Source of the DNA: Kocuria turfanensis
Lineage (GTDB): Bacteria > Actinomycetota > Actinomycetes > Actinomycetales > Micrococcaceae
Assembly: GCF_001580365.1 (NCBI RefSeq)
Contig: NZ_CP014480.1
Location: 248,001-312,000, forward strand
Direction: 5' to 3'
Length of the DNA: 64,000 bases
Under the pieces are notes generated by a model. That model did not search any database, was not told the DNA's origin, and saw only the letters and a list, made by a program, of their open reading frames with translations. The translations under genes were made by a program, and so were the position numbers. Below are positions 18,664 to 27,238 of this stretch, one piece after another; the first letter of the stretch is position 1, and the number at the start of each line of letters is the position of its first letter.

Positions 18664-19455
18664 ATGGTCCAGACGCTGATCTTCGGGCTCGTGGCCTCCA
18701 GCGCCCTGGTGATCGGGGCGCTGGTCGGGGTGCGCTTCGAGCTGCCCAAGCGCGTGCTGGCCATCCTGCTCTCCTTCGCCGCCGGGGCGCTGATCACCGC
18801 CCTGGCCTTCGAGCTGTTCGAGGACGCCTACGAGCGCGGCGGCATCGGACTGGCGGTGGCCGGGCTGTTCGCCGGGGCCGTGGTCTTCACCGCGCTGAGC
18901 GCCCTGCTGGACCGGTGGGCGCAGCCCGGGCCCCGGTCCGACGACGCGGAGCGGCAGCAGGGCAGCGCCAAGCTGGACCCGGACGCCGCGGCCGACGACA
19001 AGGCCCCCACGGCGGCCTCGGCGAGCGGCGCGGCCGGCCTGGCCCTGCTCGCGGCCGTCACCCTGGACGGGGTGCCCGAGAACGTGGCCCTGGGCGTCTC
19101 CCTCACCGAGGGCACCGGGGGCCTGGCCCTGCTCGCCGCGATCTTCGTCTCCAACCTGCCCGAGTCCCTGGTCGGGGCCGCCTCGATGCGCGAGCAGGGC
19201 ATGTCCAGAGGCAGGGCCGTGCTGCTCTGGACGGTCTGCGGGGTGCTGCTCGTGCTGGCCGTGCTGCTCGGCGCGGGGCCGCTGGCCGGCAGCGACCCCG
19301 AGACGATCTCCCTGCCGCTGGCCTTCGCCGCCGGCGCCGTGATCGCCTCCCTGGCCGACACCCTCATGCCGGAGGCCTACGAGCACGGCGGTCCCGCGGT
19401 GGCGCTGAGCACGGCGGCCGGCTTCGCGCTGTCCTTCGCGCTCTCGCTGGCCTGA
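18664..19455 (+). CDS. ZIP family metal transporter
   Basis: Predicted divalent-metal (zinc-type) permease, 263 residues and about eight helices. The signature metal-site segments are present: TLDGVPENVALGVSL in helix IV and FVSNLPESLVGA in helix V, plus FELFEDAYERGG early. The loop between helices III and IV (about residues 80-115) is charged and lacks the His-rich stretch of many ZIPs. The ATG at 18664 is taken as leaderless from the adjacent -10 box; an upstream in-frame start at 18595 is less likely. Monocistronic. Confidence 0.85.
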   Translation: MVQTLIFGLVASSALVIGALVGVRFELPKRVLAILLSFAAGALITALAFELFEDAYERGGIGLAVAGLFAGAVVFTALSALLDRWAQPGPRSDDAERQQGSAKLDPDAAADDKAPTAASASGAAGLALLAAVTLDGVPENVALGVSLTEGTGGLALLAAIFVSNLPESLVGAASMREQGMSRGRAVLLWTVCGVLLVLAVLLGAGPLAGSDPETISLPLAFAAGAVIASLADTLMPEAYEHGGPAVALSTAAGFALSFALSLA

Positions 19456-19557
19456 GCCGCCACGCCCGCCGCCCGGGCGCTCCCGATGGACGGCTCCGTG
19501 TCGCCTGGTCGCCGTGTCTCGTGTTCGCGATCGCACTCGCCATGGCAGAGTCGGGGC

Positions 19558-20280
19558 GTGAGCACCGAGGAGAGACGCATCGCCGTGCTGATCGACGCCG
19601 ACAACGCCCCGGCGTCGAACATCGATGTCGTCCTGGCGGAGGTCTCCCGGCACGGCGCCCCGAACGTGCGGCGGGCCTACGGCGACTGGAAGAGCCCCGG
19701 TCTGCAGCAGTGGGAGGCGGTGCTGCACGCCTACGCCATCCGGCCGATCCAGCAGTTCGCCTACAGCGCGGGCAAGAACGCCTCCGACATGGCCATGGTC
19801 ATCGACGCGATGGACCTGCTGCACGCGGGGTCCGTGGACGGCTTCGCCGTCGTCTCCAGCGATGCGGACTTCACCCCGCTGGTGATGCGCATCCTCACCG
19901 AAGGGGCGAAGGTCTACGGCTTCGGCCAGCAGCAGACGCCGGCGCCCTTCGTCAACGCCTGCTCGCAGTTCACCTATGTCGAGGGACTGGGTGCGCCGAC
20001 GCCGGAGAGCCCGGCGTCGGCCCTCGCGCGGGTGCCGCAGCAGAAGCTGCGCGGCGACACCCGGCTCGTCCAGATGCTGCGCAGCGCCGTCGACGCCGCC
20101 GGCGGGGAGGACGGGTGGGCGCACCTGGGGGCCGTGGGCAGTCAGATCGCCAACCAGGCGTCCTTCGACGCCCGGAACTACGGCTATGCGAAGCTCAGCG
20201 AGCTCATCGAGGCCACCGGACTGTTCGACGTCCGGCGCCAGAACCTGACCGTGCACGTCCGGGACGGCCGCCGGAAGTGA
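19558..20280 (+). CDS. NYN-domain protein with C-terminal OST-HTH/LOTUS domain
   Basis: A 240-residue protein with two predicted domains. Residues 7-145 form a NYN (PIN-like) nuclease fold: LIDADNAP holds the first acidic pair, KNASDMAMVIDAMDL the second, and SSDADFTPLVMRI the third. Residues about 160-240 resemble the OST-HTH/LOTUS RNA-binding fold (GWAHLGAVGSQIANQ, YGYAKLSELIEATGLF). The family is implicated in RNA cleavage or RNA binding; the target here is unknown. GTG at 19558 is preferred over an upstream in-frame start because conserved sequence begins directly after it. No partner gene is evident. Confidence 0.8.
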   Translation: MSTEERRIAVLIDADNAPASNIDVVLAEVSRHGAPNVRRAYGDWKSPGLQQWEAVLHAYAIRPIQQFAYSAGKNASDMAMVIDAMDLLHAGSVDGFAVVSSDADFTPLVMRILTEGAKVYGFGQQQTPAPFVNACSQFTYVEGLGAPTPESPASALARVPQQKLRGDTRLVQMLRSAVDAAGGEDGWAHLGAVGSQIANQASFDARNYGYAKLSELIEATGLFDVRRQNLTVHVRDGRRK

Positions 20281-20741
20281 GGGCGCGGCACCGCCCCGGT
20301 CCGAACGCTGCACCCGCTCGGTGATGCCGCTGCGCCCTCCGGAACGACGGACGACGACCCGAACGCCCCGACCACGCTCCGCTCCGGTGCGGTGCCGTGC
20401 GGAGCGTGGCCGGGGCGGTCGTCGAGCAGGGCGCGACACAATCGGTCCCGTGCCCGTCGCGCGCTCGGTCGTCCGTCGGCGACCGCGCCGGGCACCGTGC
20501 CCCGTACGGGGCTGTTCACCGCTCCCACACTCGCCCGACGTGCGGCGATGTCGGCCCGCGGACCGGGGGAGCGCCGCGGGCCCGGGCAGCCCCGCATCAG
20601 CCGGTGCGACGGGCGTCCACAGTGATGGACAGAACAGGACGCCGGTGCTGAACTGACGGGTAGCACAGCCCGCCGGGCTGGCACGTGAGCGTGAGGATCC
20701 CACACCAGAGGGAGCCCGCGTCGACCGAGGAGGACCGTCCG
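20281..20741. other. 461-base gap with a long inverted repeat
   Basis: No gene with plausible start, ribosome site and composition was seen on either strand. The clearest structure is an imperfect stem, 20364-20382 with 20399-20417 (18 of 19 pairs), around a 16-base loop, possibly terminating the NYN gene. The last 20 bases hold the ribosome site of the next gene. Confidence 0.5.
20364..20417 (+). terminator. Long hairpin downstream of the NYN gene
   Basis: 18 of 19 bases pair between 20364-20382 and 20399-20417, with one A/C mismatch. Further gacgac/gtcgtc pairing lies outside a five-base bulge. It starts 83 bases after the NYN stop. Confidence 0.45.
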
Positions 20742-21275
20742 ATGGAACCGTGGATCTGGATCGTGCTGGCGATCGTGGTGGTGGCGCTCGTCATTCTTGC
20801 GCTCGTGGGAGCCGGCAAGAAGAAGCGGGACCACCAGGCCGCCGTGGAGAGCCAGAACCGGGAGCGCGCCGCCGACCTGCGGGCCCGCAGCCAGGAGCAG
20901 AGCCTGGCCGCCCGGGAGCAGAAGGCGGACGCGGAGGCGGCGCGCGCCGAGGCCGAGAAGGCCCGCATCGAGGCCGACCGGATCGAGCAGGACGCCCGGC
21001 GGCGCGCCGAGGAGGCCGACCGGGCACGCGAGGAGGCCGAGGCGCACCGGCGGGAGGCCGCCACGCTGGACCCGGACGGGGAGCACACCGACCGGACCGA
21101 TCACACCGATCGCACTCAGAGCGACGAGAGGTCTGAGGGGTCCCACGAGGGCGCCAGCCGCCGGGATCGCGACGTGCCCGGCCAGGGCGACTCCCGCCTG
21201 GACGATCGCCTCCGGGACGAGCGCACCGCCGCGCCCGGCCGCACCCCCGACCCCGAGGACCGTCCCCGCGCCTGA
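20742..21275 (+). CDS. Membrane-anchored coiled-coil protein of unknown function
   Basis: A 177-residue protein with one N-terminal transmembrane helix (about residues 4-24, WIVLAIVVVALVILALVGAG), followed by KKK, so the rest should be cytoplasmic. Residues about 30-110 are a charged Ala/Glu/Arg coiled coil. The C-terminal third is rich in Asp, Arg, Glu and Gly and likely disordered; it contains a short TDRTDHTDRT repeat. The ATG at 20742 follows AGGAGG. I recognise no family function; ICP-like membrane scaffolding is only a guess. A terminator hairpin follows. Confidence 0.75.
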   Translation: MEPWIWIVLAIVVVALVILALVGAGKKKRDHQAAVESQNRERAADLRARSQEQSLAAREQKADAEAARAEAEKARIEADRIEQDARRRAEEADRAREEAEAHRREAATLDPDGEHTDRTDHTDRTQSDERSEGSHEGASRRDRDVPGQGDSRLDDRLRDERTAAPGRTPDPEDRPRA

Positions 21276-21297
21276 CCGGCACGCCTCGAGACACGCA

Positions 21298-21337
21298 CAC
21301 CGGCAGCCGACGTCGGACCCGACGCCGGCTGCCGGTG
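21298..21337 (+). terminator. Terminator after the coiled-coil gene
   Basis: 12-bp arms (21298-21309 with 21326-21337) plus six inner pairs across one mismatch. It starts 22 bases after the stop codon. Confidence 0.7.
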
Positions 21338-21402
21338 CACGTAGCCCGGCAACCCGATCCGGGTCCACTGCCACCCGGTCCACCACTGGACTGTCCCGCC
21401 AA

Positions 21403-21476
21403 CGCCGAGTCCCCCATGGGCTCGCAGATCCCCCCGATCAATCCGGGGGAATTGCGACTTCATGGGGGACTCGGCG
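21403..21476. repeat. Large inverted repeat with nested stem (REP/MITE-like)
   Basis: The arms 21403-21418 and 21461-21476 are perfect 16-bp reverse complements of cgccgagtcccccatg. Inside lies a second stem, cccccg/cggggg, around a short AT-richer loop. The element lies in the spacer between convergent genes. It resembles a mobile-type extragenic palindrome rather than a simple terminator. Confidence 0.6.
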
Positions 21477-21541
21477 CGTGGGGGGGCGGGGGATGGGGGG
21501 CTCGGCGCGTGGGGTGCGGGGGGTGGGGGACTCGGCGTACG
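21463..21541 (+). repeat. Three tandem copies of a 30-31 base G-rich unit
   Basis: Units start at 21463, 21494 and 21524, each beginning TGGGG and containing CTCGGCG. The first overlaps the right arm of the inverted repeat, so the array looks like partial duplication of that arm. G-tracts of five to seven could form quadruplexes. Confidence 0.6.
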
Positions 21542-21564
21542 CGGGTGCGGTGCGGGCCCGGGGG

Positions 21565-22461
21565 TCAGAGGGCCGGCGGGTTGTCGAGGTCGCGGGCGGC
21601 GAAGGTGTCGCACTGGTCCAGGTCGCCGGTGCGGTAGCCGGCCCAGAACCACAGCTGGCGCTGGCGGGAGGTGCCGTGCGTGAAGGCCTCGGGGTTCACC
21701 CGGCCCTGCGTGGTGGCCTGGATGCGGTCGTCGCCGATGACCGACGCGGCGTTGAGCGCCTGCTCGAGCTGCTCGGGCGTCACCTCCTGCAGGTCCACCG
21801 CCCCGGAGGTGTCGCCGGACGCGCCGCGGGCCCAGAGCCCGGCGAAGCAGTCCGCCTGCAGCTCGACCCGCACGGCGCCGGACTCCGGGCCCTGTGGGTC
21901 CTGCTGGGCGTAGCCGAGGGTGCCGATCTGGTGCTGGATGTGGTGGCCGAACTCGTGGGCGAGCACGTACTCCTCCGCCAGGGGGCCGCCCTCGGCCCCG
22001 AACTGGGTCTGCAGCTCGTCGAAGAACGCCACGTCGAGCCACACGGTCTGGTCGGCCGGGCAGTAGAAGGGGCCCACGGCCGAGGACGCGGTCCCGCAGG
22101 CGGTGGAGTCCCGGCCCTGGTAGAGCTCCAGGCCGGGCAGCACGTAGCGCTCGCCGGCGGCCTGCGGGAGGTAGCCCTCCCAGAACTGGTCGAGGCTCTG
22201 CGCGGTGGCGATCATCCGGCAGTCGCTGTACTGGTTGGCGTCCGCGCCGGTCTCGCAGTGCGCGAACTGCTCCTGCCCGGAGGACGAGCCGCCGGTGTCC
22301 TCTCCACCGCCGGTCAGGGCGTCGATGCCGTCCTGTCCGAAGAACAGGCCGACGACCAGCAGCAGCAGCGTGCCGCCGATCCCGCCGCCCACGGCGACGC
22401 CGCGGCCGCCACCACCGCCGACCCGCCCGGGATCCAGCTGGGAGTCGTTGCTGAAAGTCAT
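21565..22461 (-). CDS. Neutral zinc metallopeptidase (YpfJ/KPN_02809 family)
   Basis: A 298-residue membrane-anchored predicted zinc peptidase. The N-terminal 25 residues are Gly-rich, followed by one transmembrane helix (GIGGTLLLLVVGLFFG) and a Gly/Ser linker. The catalytic segment LAHEFGHHIQHQ carries the HExxH-type zinc site (HEFGH), and ELQADCFAG supplies the downstream acidic ligand region. Four Cys residues before the active site may form disulfides, implying an extracytoplasmic domain. ATG at 22461 lies six bases after a TATGCT box. Physiological substrate unknown. Confidence 0.88.
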   Translation of the reverse strand: MTFSNDSQLDPGRVGGGGGRGVAVGGGIGGTLLLLVVGLFFGQDGIDALTGGGEDTGGSSSGQEQFAHCETGADANQYSDCRMIATAQSLDQFWEGYLPQAAGERYVLPGLELYQGRDSTACGTASSAVGPFYCPADQTVWLDVAFFDELQTQFGAEGGPLAEEYVLAHEFGHHIQHQIGTLGYAQQDPQGPESGAVRVELQADCFAGLWARGASGDTSGAVDLQEVTPEQLEQALNAASVIGDDRIQATTQGRVNPEAFTHGTSRQRQLWFWAGYRTGDLDQCDTFAARDLDNPPAL

Positions 22462-22467
22462 GGGCAA

Positions 22468-22473
22468 AGCATA
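22468..22473 (-). promoter_or_regulatory. Leaderless-type -10 box TATGCT
   Basis: TATGCT on the minus strand ends six bases before the metallopeptidase ATG. Confidence 0.5.
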
Positions 22474-22500
22474 AGCGCACTGACGGTCGTGCGGTGGCGC

Positions 22501-23112
22501 TCAGTCGAATCCGCGGGCGGCGAGGGCCTGACCGGTGCGCTCGGCGTAGGCCACCGTGGAGATCACCGCGGGCGTGACGAGCAGCACCGGGTTGGGGCGC
22601 AGCCCGCGGGCGCGCACCGCGTCCCGCAGCTCGCCCACGGCGCCGACGATGAACGGGATCGAACGCAGCATGAGGGACACGGCCAGGCCGATCCGTTCGG
22701 GGTCGGCGCCGACGAGCCGCACCGGGGTGCACAGCCACACCACGCCGTCGAGGAGCTCGGGCAGGGGAGTGGTGTGCATGAGCACGCGGGTGACCACGAG
22801 GAAGACCGCGATGGTGGTCAGGACATCGGCCGCCTGGCCCGGTCCGGTGGTGAGGACGTGGTAGACGCCCAGCAGGACCAGCACGGGCAGCGCGGGGGCC
22901 AGCCCCCGCCACCACTCGCGGGTCCGCACGCCGGCGGCGGTGCCCGCCACCAGGAGGCCCGCGGTCAGCGCGGCCGGGACCGGCCACGACGGGGCGAGGA
23001 CCACGGCCACGGTCACGACGACGATGCCCACGCCCTTGCTCCACAGCGGGGCCCGGTGCAGCAGGCTCGTGCCGGGGCTGTAGCTGCCGAACAGGTCCGG
23101 GCCGCGGCTCAC
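22501..23112 (-). CDS. bioN: ECF transporter transmembrane protein EcfT (BioN type)
   Basis: T-component of an energy-coupling-factor importer, 203 residues with about five helices. The conserved coupling-helix motifs with Ala-Arg-Gly are present as VRARGLRPN and the C-terminal LAARGFD. The GTG start at 23112 overlaps the ATPase stop by four bases. Gene order bioY-ATPase-EcfT makes this a dedicated biotin module rather than a shared housekeeping one. It sits in the membrane and couples ATP hydrolysis to movement of BioY. Confidence 0.9.
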   Translation of the reverse strand: MSRGPDLFGSYSPGTSLLHRAPLWSKGVGIVVVTVAVVLAPSWPVPAALTAGLLVAGTAAGVRTREWWRGLAPALPVLVLLGVYHVLTTGPGQAADVLTTIAVFLVVTRVLMHTTPLPELLDGVVWLCTPVRLVGADPERIGLAVSLMLRSIPFIVGAVGELRDAVRARGLRPNPVLLVTPAVISTVAYAERTGQALAARGFD

Positions 23113-23846
23113 GGGAGGACCTCCTGCGGGAAGCCGTCCGCGCACCAGCGCTCGTACGCGGGCAGGACCTGCTCGGGGCGGCCGTCGGCCACCAGGCGCC
23201 CCTCGTGCAGGACCAGGACGCGGGGCGCGGTCGCGGCGAGCCCGAGGTCGTGCGTGGAGATCAGCAGCTGGTGCGGCAGTCCGCCGAGCAGGTCGATCAG
23301 CCGCCCGCGATTGCGGAGGTCCAGCAGGGTCGTGGGCTCGTCGAGCACGAGCACCTCGGGCTCCACGGCCAGCACCGCCGCGAAGGCCGCGAGCTGGCGC
23401 TCCCCGCCGGAGAGGTCGTAGATGCTGTGCTCGGCCCGGTGGGCGATCCCCACTCGCTCGAGCAGCGCGAGCGCCGCGGCACGCCGCCGGGCCCGGGGGA
23501 CGCCGGTCCCGCGCAGGGACAGCTCGACGTCCTCCACGGGGGTGGGCATGACCAGCTGGGAGAGCGGATCGGTGAAGACGAAACCGACGTGCCGGCGGGC
23601 CGCGCGGACGTCGCGGGCCACGTCGATGCCGTGCACGGTCACGGTGCCCGAGGCGGGGCGGGCGAGGCCGTTGAACAACCGCAGGAAGGTGGACTTGCCG
23701 GACCCGTTGAGCCCGACCACGGCGACCCGCCGCTCGGGAAGGGCCACGTCGAGCCCGCGCAGCAGGGTCAGCTCACCGGAGGCGGTGGGGGCGGTGACCG
23801 TGACGTCGGAGCACACGAGGGCCGCGGCCCCGGGGGAGCCGGCCAC
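23109..23846 (-). CDS. bioM: ECF transporter ATP-binding protein (BioM type)
   Basis: ATPase of the biotin ECF importer (245 residues). Walker A is GLNGSGKST, the signature LSGGERQLAAF, and Walker B VLVLDEPTT followed by LLDLRN. The Q-loop reads TDPLSQLVMPTPVEDVE, the version typical of EcfA/CbiO proteins. A single ATPase gene is present, so it presumably acts as a homodimer, as for BioM. GTG at 23846 lies three bases after the bioY stop. It is translationally coupled to EcfT. Confidence 0.92.
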   Translation of the reverse strand: MAGSPGAAALVCSDVTVTAPTASGELTLLRGLDVALPERRVAVVGLNGSGKSTFLRLFNGLARPASGTVTVHGIDVARDVRAARRHVGFVFTDPLSQLVMPTPVEDVELSLRGTGVPRARRRAAALALLERVGIAHRAEHSIYDLSGGERQLAAFAAVLAVEPEVLVLDEPTTLLDLRNRGRLIDLLGGLPHQLLISTHDLGLAATAPRVLVLHEGRLVADGRPEQVLPAYERWCADGFPQEVLP

Positions 23847-23849
23847 GGG

Positions 23850-24473
23850 TCAGCGCGTGCCCGCGATCCGGGGGAACGCCTTGTGCACGCCCACGGCGAT
23901 GACCGCGGCGAGCACGCACTTGAGCAGGTCCCCGGGCCAGAACACGAGGTCCGCGAGGAAGGCGTCCCGCAGCGGCAGCTGCGCGTTGAGCACGAGGCCG
24001 GCGATGCCGCCGACCCGGATCACGACGAACCCGGCGAGGGCGGCGAGCACCAGCCGCAGCGTGTAGGTGCCGGTGCGCTCGTAGCGGGCGTTGGTGGCCC
24101 CGCCGTCCCCGGCCCGGCGGGCCGGAATCAGCCACTGCGCCATGTACCCGGCGGCGGCCGCGGCGAAGGGGAAGGCCAGGATGTAGCCGGCGGAGGGGCC
24201 CGCGAGCACGCCCAGGCCGCCGCGGAAGCCGGCGAAGACCGGCACGCCGATCAGTCCGACCAGGACGTAGAGCGCCACCGCCAGGAAACCGCGCGTCCCG
24301 CCCAGGACCAGGCCCGTGAGGAACACGGCGAGGGTCTGCAGGGTCAGCGGCACGCCCGCCCCGCCCAGCGGGATGCCGGGCAGGACGGACAGGGCCGCGG
24401 TGAGAGCCGCGAAGACGGCGATGTTCGCGAGGTCCTCGGCGGTGACGGACCGGCGGCGTTCGGTGTTGGTCAT
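23850..24473 (-). CDS. bioY: Biotin transporter substrate-binding subunit BioY
   Basis: S-component that binds biotin (207 residues, six helices). Diagnostic BioY segments are VPLTLQTLAVFLTG, GLIGVPVFAGFRGG and GPSAGYILAFP, and the late LLKCVLAA segment. The ATG at 24473 lies seven bases after a -10-like TAGTCT, which overlaps the stop codon of the upstream AI-2E gene, so the mRNA is probably leaderless. Biotin biosynthesis genes are not in the window; no BirA operator was recognised. It heads the bioY-M-N operon. Confidence 0.95.
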   Translation of the reverse strand: MTNTERRRSVTAEDLANIAVFAALTAALSVLPGIPLGGAGVPLTLQTLAVFLTGLVLGGTRGFLAVALYVLVGLIGVPVFAGFRGGLGVLAGPSAGYILAFPFAAAAAGYMAQWLIPARRAGDGGATNARYERTGTYTLRLVLAALAGFVVIRVGGIAGLVLNAQLPLRDAFLADLVFWPGDLLKCVLAAVIAVGVHKAFPRIAGTR

Positions 24474-24480
24474 GGTTCCC

Positions 24481-24486
24481 AGACTA
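24481..24486 (-). promoter_or_regulatory. bioY -10 box overlapping the upstream stop codon
   Basis: TAGTCT on the minus strand ends seven bases before the bioY ATG. Its first three bases are the TAG stop codon of the preceding AI-2E family gene. Confidence 0.45.
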
Positions 24487-25947
24487 GGGCTTGCGCGCGT
24501 CCTGGCCGGAACCGGTGCCCCGGCCCGCCGCGTGCGGGGCGCGCTCGCCGGCGTCGTCGTCGGTGCTGTCGTCCTGCCGGACGGCGTCGCGCTCCGTGGC
24601 GCCGAAGCGCCCGCCCAGCGCCTGCTGGTAGCGCATCCGCTGGTACTTCCAGCGCTCGGCCATCGTGGCCTTGGACTCGACGCGGTCCTTGGGGTTCACC
24701 GGGTCCGGCCCCAGCACGGGGTCGTCGCCGACCTGGTAGCGGCTGGACCACACCTGGATCACGGCCCAGGCCACGGCGGTGTAGGGCACGGCGAGGATGG
24801 CGCCGAAGATGCCGCCGACCAGGGTGCCGACGGTCAGGGCCAGGAGCACGATGAGCGCGTGCAGGCTGAGCGTGCGGCCCATGATGATCGGCTGCAGGAT
24901 GTTGCCCTCGATCTGGTTGACCACGATGATCCAGCCGATCACGGCCAGGGCGATGAGCGGCCCGTTGGTCACGAGGGCCACGAGGGCCGCGATGATGCCG
25001 GCGATGGTGGCGCCGACCACGGGGATGAACGCGGTGACGAACACGAGCACGGCGAGCGGGATGGCCAGCGGCACGCCGAACACGAGCAGGAAGGCACCGA
25101 TGAGCACGGCGTCCACGGCGGCCACGAAGGCCGTTCCGCGGACGTAGCCGCCGAGCACCTGCGCGCTGCGGTCCACGGACTCGGCGAGCTTGGCCCGGCG
25201 CTCCCCGCGGAACCAGCGCAGCGTGAAGTTCCACATCTTCTCGCCGTCCTTGAGGCAGAAGAAGAGCACGACGATCATCAGCACCACGCCGGTGATGAAC
25301 TCCGTGGCCGCGCCCAGGCCGCTGATGGCACCGCCCGCGAAGGAGCCGCTGGTGACGAAGTCCCCGGCCTGCTGGACGGCGGAGTCGATCGCGGCCGTGT
25401 CGACGGGGATCGGACCGGACTGCACGAGGCGCTGCAGCTCGTTCCAGCCCTCCTGGGCGGAGGCCGTGAGCGTGTCCCACTCGCTGCGCACCGCGAACAC
25501 GATGCCGGTGATCACACCGCCCACCAGGGCCAGGATCCCGAGGAAGGCCGCGAGGGTGGCCAGCAGGTTGGACCAGCCCCTGCGCTCCAGCCACTTCACG
25601 ACCGGCCCCACCGCGGAGGCGAGGATGAGTGCCACGAGCACGGCGATCAGCACGACCTTGACCTGCAGCAGGACCCAGAGGAGCCCCACCACCACGGCGG
25701 CCACGAGCAGCGTCTGGGCGGCGCGGGAACCGGCCCGCCCGAGCGAGTCCGCCCAGGGACCCACGGCGGGAGCCAGCGCCTGGGTGGTCTCCTCGAAGCC
25801 GGCGGGCTCGACCCCGAGGCCCATGGCCGGGACCGCGCTGGTGCCGGGGTCGGCCCGGCCGCCGAGGACGCTCTCGGCGTGCAGCGGGGCGGTCGACGAG
25901 CCACCGGGGCGGCGGGGTGGTTGGTCCGGGCGGGACGACGTGGCCAT
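24484..25947 (-). CDS. AI-2E family transporter (PerM/TqsA-like)
   Basis: A 487-residue membrane protein of the AI-2E exporter family (UPF0118). About eight helices lie between residues 75 and 400. The conserved central blocks FVTAFIPVVGATIAGIIAAL and NQIEGNILQPIIMG are clear. The N-terminal 70 residues and C-terminal 85 are hydrophilic and low-complexity. Family members export diverse small molecules or ions; signalling is not implied. ATG at 25947 has GAGGAG upstream, and TATGGT at 26011-26016 is a possible -10 box. Monocistronic, with bioY starting directly after. Confidence 0.85.
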   Translation of the reverse strand: MATSSRPDQPPRRPGGSSTAPLHAESVLGGRADPGTSAVPAMGLGVEPAGFEETTQALAPAVGPWADSLGRAGSRAAQTLLVAAVVVGLLWVLLQVKVVLIAVLVALILASAVGPVVKWLERRGWSNLLATLAAFLGILALVGGVITGIVFAVRSEWDTLTASAQEGWNELQRLVQSGPIPVDTAAIDSAVQQAGDFVTSGSFAGGAISGLGAATEFITGVVLMIVVLFFCLKDGEKMWNFTLRWFRGERRAKLAESVDRSAQVLGGYVRGTAFVAAVDAVLIGAFLLVFGVPLAIPLAVLVFVTAFIPVVGATIAGIIAALVALVTNGPLIALAVIGWIIVVNQIEGNILQPIIMGRTLSLHALIVLLALTVGTLVGGIFGAILAVPYTAVAWAVIQVWSSRYQVGDDPVLGPDPVNPKDRVESKATMAERWKYQRMRYQQALGGRFGATERDAVRQDDSTDDDAGERAPHAAGRGTGSGQDARKP

Positions 25948-26143
25948 GCGGGGCTCCTCGGGGAAGGTGGCGGTCGGGGGTGCGGCCGTGCGACGACGGC
26001 GTGTGCCCCCACCATAGGGCGGCGGTCAGGGGCGCGGCTGCGCGGCGACGTACGGCGCTCGCATCAACCCTAAGGCGGCTGACGGAAGGGTGTCCACCGG
26101 TCGGGGCTCCTGCAGGGCCGCCGCGGCGGCGCGTCGGAGCCGG

Positions 26144-27238
26144 TCAGGCGCGGCCTTCGACCTCGAACACCGCGGTCAGGACGTGCCGGCGGCGGGCCGC
26201 GACGTCGTGCATGAGCGCCGGTGCGTCGTCGAAGCCCACGACGTCGCTGATCAGGTGCTCCCGGACCTCCGCGGCGTGGGCGCCCAGCAGCCGGATCGTC
26301 TCCGCGGAGAGCCGGGCCCGGTCCCAGGCGTGGGCGAGACCGCGGGGCACCCGCCCGATCTGGGCGCAGCGCAGGCTCAGCCCGTTGTGGTGGAACTCCT
26401 CGCCCAGTCGCACCGCGTCGGCGCCCTCGGTGTAGAACGCCAGGTCGATCACGCTGCCCTGGGGGCGGACGGCCCGCAGCGCCGCGTGCAGCGCGCCGGG
26501 CTTGCCGCGGCACTGGAACACGACGTCGGCCCCGTGCTCGCCCGGGCCGTGGCGCCAGCGGGTCTTGAGCACCCGCCCCGGGTCGTCGTCGAGGTCCAGC
26601 GGGAGGAAGCCCAGCCGCTCCGCGACCGCCCGCCGGCGCGGGTCGGCGTCGGCCACGGCCACCTCCCGGGCACCGAGCGCCCGGGCGAACAGCCCCGTGA
26701 CCAGGCCCACCGGGCCGGCGCCGGTGACGAGCACCAGCCGCCCCGCCACGCCGTCACCGAGGCCGCGCACCGGCCCGGCGTCGGCGGCCGCGTGCAGCAG
26801 TCCGTTGGCGCAGATCGGGCCGAAGTGGGCCACGAACACGCCCAGCAGCGGGTCGAGCGCGGCGGGCAGCGGCACCAGGTGCTCGCCCAGCGGGTCGGCG
26901 ACGTGGGCGGTGGCGTGGCCGTAGGCCGAGGCCAGGACGTCGCCCGCCCGGAAGGCCGGGGTGCGGGACTCGGCCACCCGGGCGACCTCCATGTAGCCCA
27001 GCCGGCGCACGGGGTATCCCTGCTCGGGCACCCCGGGGCGGAACAGGCCCAGCTCGGTGTCGTGCCGGGAGTGCAGCCCGGGGTGGTCGCCCTTGACGAA
27101 GGCCAGCTCCGTGCCGGCCGAGAGCCCGGTGACCAGCGTCTCCAGGAGCAGCCCGCCCTCCGGCAGCTCCGGCAGCTCCTCCTCGGCGATCTCGACCCGG
27201 CCCCGCGCGGGGACCACGAGGGTGCGCCGGGCGCTCAT
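26144..27238 (-). CDS. MDR-family dehydrogenase without catalytic zinc Cys
   Basis: A 364-residue medium-chain dehydrogenase/reductase. The Rossmann dinucleotide motif VTGAGPVGLVTG lies near residue 165 and VADADPRRR marks the end of the second strand. The usual catalytic-zinc Cys near residue 40 is replaced (GLSAGTEL) and no structural four-Cys lobe is seen, so it is probably zinc-independent or uses another ligand set. It is the last gene of a four-gene operon with ATGA overlap to the Gfo/Idh gene. Paired with a glycosyltransferase and GpgS, it may modify a sugar or glycoside; the substrate is unknown. Confidence 0.8.
   Translation of the reverse strand: MSARRTLVVPARGRVEIAEEELPELPEGGLLLETLVTGLSAGTELAFVKGDHPGLHSRHDTELGLFRPGVPEQGYPVRRLGYMEVARVAESRTPAFRAGDVLASAYGHATAHVADPLGEHLVPLPAALDPLLGVFVAHFGPICANGLLHAAADAGPVRGLGDGVAGRLVLVTGAGPVGLVTGLFARALGAREVAVADADPRRRAVAERLGFLPLDLDDDPGRVLKTRWRHGPGEHGADVVFQCRGKPGALHAALRAVRPQGSVIDLAFYTEGADAVRLGEEFHHNGLSLRCAQIGRVPRGLAHAWDRARLSAETIRLLGAHAAEVREHLISDVVGFDDAPALMHDVAARRRHVLTAVFEVEGRA

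Noticed and set aside
20797..23421. Long plus-strand frame across the coiled-coil, repeat, peptidase and EcfT regions
   Set aside because: It crosses several unrelated genes and repeats and is only a stop-poor high-GC frame.
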